From: Virgibacillus natechei
Lineage (GTDB): Bacteria; Bacillota; Bacilli; Bacillales; Amphibacillaceae
Assembly: GCF_026013645.1 (NCBI RefSeq)
Contig: NZ_CP110224.1
Location: forward strand, 2,170,001-2,234,000
Length of the DNA stretch: 64,000 bases
Direction of reading: 5' to 3'
Shown: in pieces, positions 59,769-64,000 of the stretch
Position numbering within the stretch: the stretch's first letter is position 1
Layout of the letters: each line of letters opens with the position of its first letter
Made by a program: the position numbers and the translations under genes
The notes under the pieces: generated by a model
Told to the model about the DNA's origin: nothing
The model's input: only the letters and a program-made list of their open reading frames with translations
The model's database searches: none

Positions 59769-62091
59769 GATTTTCACCCACCAGTGCATGATCTAACACT
59801 TGATCCAAATGGGCTGCTTTTATAAACGTTAGATCATTTCGTACGCTTTCTGGTATATCATCAATATCTTTTACATTCTCATCTGGTATGATAATCGTGG
59901 TAATTCCAGCCCGGTGAGCACTCAGCGATTTTTCTTTCAAACCACCGATTGGCAGCACACGTCCTCGTAGAGTTATTTCACCAGTCATACCTACCTCTTT
60001 CTTAACTGCTCTTCCTGTTAAAGCTGATACAAGAGCAGTAGCCATTGTTATACCTGCTGATGGCCCGTCTTTAGGTGTCGCTCCTTCAGGAACGTGAATA
60101 TGAATATCGTATGTTTCATGAAAATCAGAAGCAATGTTTAATTCATCCGCCCGTGAGCGAATATAGCTAAATGCAGCTTGGGCAGATTCTTGCATAACAT
60201 CGCCGAGTTTTCCTGTTAACGTCAGTTTTCCTTTGCCAGGATAGTGTGAAACTTCTATCGACAATGTATCTCCGCCAGCTGCCGTATATGCCAGGCCTGT
60301 AGCTGTTCCGATTTGATTCTCCTGCTCCATTAGCCCATAACGGTAAAGTGGCTTGCCAAGTAATTCTTCCAAATTTTTCTCCGTTACGATTACCCGTTTC
60401 TTTTCATCAGAAATGATTTGTTTAGCAGCCTTTCTACACAGTGTGGCAAGCTGTCTCTCAAGGTTTCTAACTCCAGCTTCACGCGTATACTTACGAATTA
60501 GTTTTAATAATCCATCATCACGGATTTGCATGTTTGCTTTTTTTAATCCATTCTCTTTTAACTGCTTGTTCAATAAATGTTCTTTGGCAATATGCAGTTT
60601 TTCTACTTCCGTGTAACCAGCTATTGAAATAAGTTCCATACGATCTAATAATGGGCCTGGGATATTCGTAACATAGTTCGCCGTTGCAACAAATAACACA
60701 TTGGATAAGTCGTAGTTCTCTTCAATAAAGTGGTCACTGTACGTGTGATTTTGTTCCGGATCCAGCACTTCAAGCATTGCTGATGAAGGATCACCACGAA
60801 AATCGTTTGACATTTTATCGATCTCATCCAATAAAAACACTGGATTAATCGTTTCTGCTTTTTTCATTCCCTGTATGATTCTACCTGGCATTGCACCAAT
60901 ATACGTTCGGCGATGTCCTTTTATCTCAGCTTCATCCCGAACACCACCTAAAGAAGTTCTAACAAAGTTTCTATTTATCGAACGCGCAATGGACTTCGCT
61001 AAGGATGTTTTCCCCACTCCTGGAGGGCCTACAAGACAAAGAATAGGACCCTTAATAGAGTTTGTTAGCTTTTGCACGGCTAAATATTCTAGTATCCGTT
61101 CCTTAACCTTCTCTAGACCGTAATGATCCTCATCAAGTATTGTTTCCGCATTATCAATTTCAATTGTATCTGTTGTTTTCTTCGTCCAAGGTAATGCCAG
61201 CAGCCAATCTAAATAATTACGAATAACCGAGCTTTCCGCAGAACTTTGTGGGACTTTCTCATACCTACCTAATTCCTTTTTAGCCACCTCTTTAATCGAA
61301 TCCGGCATATCCGACAACTCTATTTTTTCACTCAATTGTCCAACTTCACTGGTTTTACCTTCTTTTTCACCTAGTTCTTTTTGGATAGCTTTCAATTGCT
61401 CGCGCAAGTAATATTCTTTTTGTGTTTTTTCCATGGAACTTTTTACACGCTTGCCAATCTTTTGTTCTAAATCCAGTACTTTTTGCTCATTGGAGATCGT
61501 CTGAATTAAATGTTGGAGCCTTTCCTTGATATCTATCATCTCCAATAAAGTCTGCTTATCTTTAATTTTTAAAGATAAATGAGATGTAATAATATCAGAC
61601 AACCTTCCAGCTTCGTCAATATCAGAAACCGTTGCAAAGGTTTCCTGTGTTATTTTTTTAGAAATTTTTATGTATTGCTCAAACTGATCTAATAACGTAC
61701 GCATTAAAGCCTCTTCTTCATTTGCTTCTTCTGCATGTACATCTTCTAATTTTTCAATTTCTACTTCAAACGCTTCATTATCCGTGTCCATAAATTGTAC
61801 AATTTCCCCGCGATGTATCCCTTCAACCAAAACACGAATGGTTCCATTTGGAAGTTTTAGCATTTGTTTTACTTTTGCCAAGGTTCCGATCTGATAAACG
61901 TCTTTGGTTTCTGGTTCTTCCAAACTGACTTTCTTTTGAGCTGCAAGAAATATGGTTTGATCACCCATCATCGCTTTTTCCAATGCTGCAACAGACTTAT
62001 CTCTTCCTACATCAAGGTGAATAACCATCGATGGAAATACAAGTAATCCGCGTAATGGAAGGAGGGGGAGTTGGATCGTGTCTTTTATCAT
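59755..62091 (-). CDS. lonA: ATP-dependent protease LonA
   Basis: 778 residues. LAN substrate domain ([20 protein letters not shown]), coiled-coil helical part, AAA+ with [19 protein letters not shown] and [17 protein letters not shown], and the Ser-Lys protease domain ([15 protein letters not shown], Ser; [17 protein letters not shown], Lys). Upstream of ysxC. The membrane-type lonB, which lies between clpX and lonA in B. subtilis, is absent. Confidence 0.98.
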   Translation of the reverse strand: MIKDTIQLPLLPLRGLLVFPSMVIHLDVGRDKSVAALEKAMMGDQTIFLAAQKKVSLEEPETKDVYQIGTLAKVKQMLKLPNGTIRVLVEGIHRGEIVQFMDTDNEAFEVEIEKLEDVHAEEANEEEALMRTLLDQFEQYIKISKKITQETFATVSDIDEAGRLSDIITSHLSLKIKDKQTLLEMIDIKERLQHLIQTISNEQKVLDLEQKIGKRVKSSMEKTQKEYYLREQLKAIQKELGEKEGKTSEVGQLSEKIELSDMPDSIKEVAKKELGRYEKVPQSSAESSVIRNYLDWLLALPWTKKTTDTIEIDNAETILDEDHYGLEKVKERILEYLAVQKLTNSIKGPILCLVGPPGVGKTSLAKSIARSINRNFVRTSLGGVRDEAEIKGHRRTYIGAMPGRIIQGMKKAETINPVFLLDEIDKMSNDFRGDPSSAMLEVLDPEQNHTYSDHFIEENYDLSNVLFVATANYVTNIPGPLLDRMELISIAGYTEVEKLHIAKEHLLNKQLKENGLKKANMQIRDDGLLKLIRKYTREAGVRNLERQLATLCRKAAKQIISDEKKRVIVTEKNLEELLGKPLYRYGLMEQENQIGTATGLAYTAAGGDTLSIEVSHYPGKGKLTLTGKLGDVMQESAQAAFSYIRSRADELNIASDFHETYDIHIHVPEGATPKDGPSAGITMATALVSALTGRAVKKEVGMTGEITLRGRVLPIGGLKEKSLSAHRAGITTIIIPDENVKDIDDIPESVRNDLTFIKAAHLDQVLDHALVGENHESK

Positions 62092-62171
62092 TATATGTAC
62101 CTCCGTCTTATGTAATATCTTTATGCTTGCATATATCTTTAAAGTTTATAGAAGAACGATGCATTTGTAAA

Positions 62172-62199
62172 TCTATAAAGTAAAACTTCATTCAGTCAA
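62172..62199 (-). promoter_or_regulatory. Candidate lonA promoter
   Basis: TTGACT (62194-62199), 16-base spacer, TATAGA (62172-62177) on the minus strand, about 80 bases before the start. It is almost wholly inside an R5 copy. No CtsR-type direct repeat was seen. Confidence 0.45.
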
Positions 62200-62225
62200 G
62201 TTTTCGGCGCACAAATGTTTTCGAT
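62173..62225 (+). repeat. R5 repeat upstream of lonA
   Basis: CTATAAAGTAAAACTTCATT plus CAGT, then ACAAATGTTTTCGATG. Both blocks recur in the same order in the hisS leader element (reverse strand of 6779-6832); the first recurs in the hemA-hemC gap. From 62226 to 62340 I see nothing further in this gap. Confidence 0.62.
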
Positions 62226-62360
62226 GAGTAATAGTATGGCGCCCTCAATCTTGTTCCTTAAAGCTTATATAGGCAGTAAAGCTGTGGTAACACTTCAATT
62301 TTTAAATAATTAAACTTAGTATTACCTCATTTTTCGGCGTTAATCGTAAAAGTGAAAAAA

Positions 62361-62412
62361 ACTGACTAGGTACATAACTCTCTGTGGATAAGGAGCTATA
62401 TGCCTAGTCAGT
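62361..62412 (-). terminator. Terminator of clpX
   Basis: ACTGACTAGG (62361-62370) pairs with CCTAGTCAGT (62403-62412); TTTTTTTCA follows on the minus strand. Confidence 0.82.
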
Positions 62413-62438
62413 CTCAGATTTTTACTTGTTTCTTTTAC

Positions 62439-63719
62439 TTAGGCGCTTTCTCTCGGAAGTGTGTTATCTCCTTCTTTTACAGTCCCGTCCTTAAGCACAA
62501 GCTTAGGGCTACCATTTTCTTCTTTTACCGTGCTTTTCGTTATAACACATTTTTCTATATCATCTCTTGACGGTAATTCATACATTACGTCGAGCATGAT
62601 ACTTTCAATAATGGAGCGTAAGCCACGTGCACCTGTTTTACGCTCAATTGCTTTTTTAGCCACTTCAACAAGCGCTTCTTCCTCAAACTCCAATTCTACG
62701 TCATCCATTTGGAATAACTTCTCATATTGCTTCACAAGTGCATTTTTCGGTTTCGTTAATATTTGAACTAATGCATGTTCATCTAAAGGCTCCAAACTTC
62801 CTACAACTGGAATTCTCCCTATAAATTCTGGAATTAAGCCATAACTCAGAAGATCCTCTGGTAATACTTTTTGCAATAATTGTCCGACACCAAGATCTTG
62901 GCCCTTATCATTTGATCCACCAAATCCAATTACGGTTTGACCAAGACGACGTTTAACAATTTGGTCAATACCATCAAAGGCACCACCAACAATGAATAAA
63001 ACATTCGACGTGTCAATTTGAATGAATTCCTGATGTGGATGCTTACGTCCTCCCTGTGGCGGAACACTAGCTACAGTACCTTCAATGATTTTAAGTAGTG
63101 CCTGTTGTACACCTTCACCTGATACATCACGCGTAATAGATGGATTTTCAGATTTACGTGCCACTTTATCAATTTCATCAATATAAATAATACCTTTTTC
63201 TGCTTTTTCAACATCATAATCAGCTGCTTGAATCAATTTCAGAAGAATATTTTCTACATCTTCACCAACATATCCAGCTTCTGTTAAGGAGGTCGCATCT
63301 GCCATAGCAAATGGAACATTAATGATTCTGGCAAGCGTTTGAGCTAGAAGTGTTTTACCACTACCTGTTGGTCCAAGCATTGAAATGTTACTCTTTCCAA
63401 TTTCCACATCATCTGCAGCACTAGTTGAATTCACACGTTTATAATGATTGTAAACAGCTACAGACATATTCTTCTTAGCTTTCCCCTGACCAATAACATA
63501 ATCATCTAGCGTTTCCATTATCTCTTTTGGCTTTGGAATTTCTTTCATTTCTGTTTCTTCTTCTGTACCTAATTCTTCATCTACAATTTCTGTGCAAAGT
63601 TCTATACATTCATCACATATATAAACGCCCGGCCCGGCAACTAATTTACGTACTTGATCCTGACTCTTTCCACAAAATGAACATTTTAATTGCCCTTTTT
63701 CTTCATTAAACTTACGCAT
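62439..63719 (-). CDS. clpX: ClpX, unfoldase subunit of ClpXP
   Basis: 426 residues. Zinc-binding domain [15 protein letters not shown] and [11 protein letters not shown]+ Walker [13 protein letters not shown], Walker [14 protein letters not shown], and the ClpP-docking IGF loop in [12 protein letters not shown]. Gene order clpX-lonA-ysxC is as in B. subtilis apart from lonB. Confidence 0.98.
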   Translation of the reverse strand: MRKFNEEKGQLKCSFCGKSQDQVRKLVAGPGVYICDECIELCTEIVDEELGTEEETEMKEIPKPKEIMETLDDYVIGQGKAKKNMSVAVYNHYKRVNSTSAADDVEIGKSNISMLGPTGSGKTLLAQTLARIINVPFAMADATSLTEAGYVGEDVENILLKLIQAADYDVEKAEKGIIYIDEIDKVARKSENPSITRDVSGEGVQQALLKIIEGTVASVPPQGGRKHPHQEFIQIDTSNVLFIVGGAFDGIDQIVKRRLGQTVIGFGGSNDKGQDLGVGQLLQKVLPEDLLSYGLIPEFIGRIPVVGSLEPLDEHALVQILTKPKNALVKQYEKLFQMDDVELEFEEEALVEVAKKAIERKTGARGLRSIIESIMLDVMYELPSRDDIEKCVITKSTVKEENGSPKLVLKDGTVKEGDNTLPRESA

Positions 63720-64000
63720 ATAATTTCACCCCTAAAAGTTTAAATCTACTCCTAAACCCTATATTTTAGGATTCAACTTTAAAGTCATCATATCAGATCA
63801 AAATTAAAAAACAAAACAAATACACTTCTCATGACTCTAAATTCATTAAAGCTATAATGGCTTAAAAGTCAAACCTTACTACACCTACTATATGTTACTT
63901 CCCAAAATAAAGTCGTTAAGTTAGATATTAAAATAGGTAAAACACTAACAAGATGCGACGTAGCGCATCTTGTTAGTATTTTCCTAATGTGTAAATACAC
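63720..64000 (-). other. Gap upstream of clpX with terminator of an upstream gene
   Basis: No gene is seen. ACTAACAAGATGCG (63944-63957) pairs with CGCATCTTGTTAGT (63964-63977), a 14-bp stem followed by TTTTCC on the plus side and AAAACAC/TGTTTT on the minus side. It is probably the terminator of a minus-strand gene beyond the window (tig in B. subtilis). The rest is AT-rich and should hold the clpX promoter, which I could not fix. Confidence 0.65.

Noticed and set aside
62092..62438. Remains of lonB between clpX and lonA
   Set aside because: No stretch of protease or AAA+ motif is visible in any frame; the gap holds only an R5 copy, a candidate promoter and the clpX terminator.

Overview
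This 64-kb window is a chromosomal segment of a low-GC, endospore-forming member of the Bacillaceae. Gene content and order follow the Bacillus subtilis stretch from yrvO/cymR to clpX (cymR, rarA, 6S RNA, aspS, hisS, dtd, relA, apt, recJ, secDF, comN, spoVB, yajC, tgt, queA, ruvBA, yebC, coxA, safA, pheA, obg, spo0B, rpmA, prp, rplU, spoIVFBA, minDC, mreDCB, radC, spoIIB, folC, valS, ysxE, spoVID, hemL-B-D-C-A, ysxC, lonA, clpX). Halotolerant genera such as Oceanobacillus or Virgibacillus fit best, but this is inferred from protein flavour and repeats, not from a search. No rRNA, tRNA, phage, transposase gene or CRISPR array was seen.

Layout. 1-3.3 kb: cysteine desulfurase (cut by the window edge), CymR, RarA, RsfA. 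3.3-7.3 kb: 6S RNA and the hisS-aspS operon behind a T-box leader. 7.3-17.9 kb: amidase, dtd, relA, apt, recJ, lapA, secDF, comN. 18-21.5 kb: spoVB, an ion/arsenite-type permease and a small membrane protein. 22-27.2 kb: yajC, tgt, queA, ruvB, ruvA, yebC. 27.2-36.5 kb: a sporulation-rich block (coxA-like, kinase-like gene, safA, spo0B, spoIVFA/B) interleaved with nadE, pheA, obgE and the L21-Prp-L27 operon. 36.6-43.9 kb: minCD, mreBCD, radC, spoIIB-like and folC. 44-45.8 kb: two tandem RimK-type ATP-grasp genes on the plus strand. 46-57.9 kb: T-box valS, ysxE, spoVID and the haem operon. 58-64 kb: a small membrane protein, ysxC, lonA, clpX.

Compared with B. subtilis, several genes are missing at their usual place: tcdA, nadA/B/C, pheB, maf, comC, hemX and lonB.

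The least explained material is a set of interspersed, non-coding, structured repeats in intergenic gaps. R1 (three copies, all in convergent gaps) is a 280-555 bp fold-back element. R2 has inverted ends and occurs as two full copies and a remnant. R3 is a 23-30 nt hairpin unit with seven copies, one nested inside an R1 copy and two in the hisS leader. R4 is a two-stem module shared between R1 and R2 whose stems change by compensatory substitution. R5 is a 24-bp sequence found in the hemA-hemC gap, upstream of lon, and more weakly in the hisS leader. Their nesting, mosaic structure and covariation suggest a family of mobile, structured elements worth characterising.
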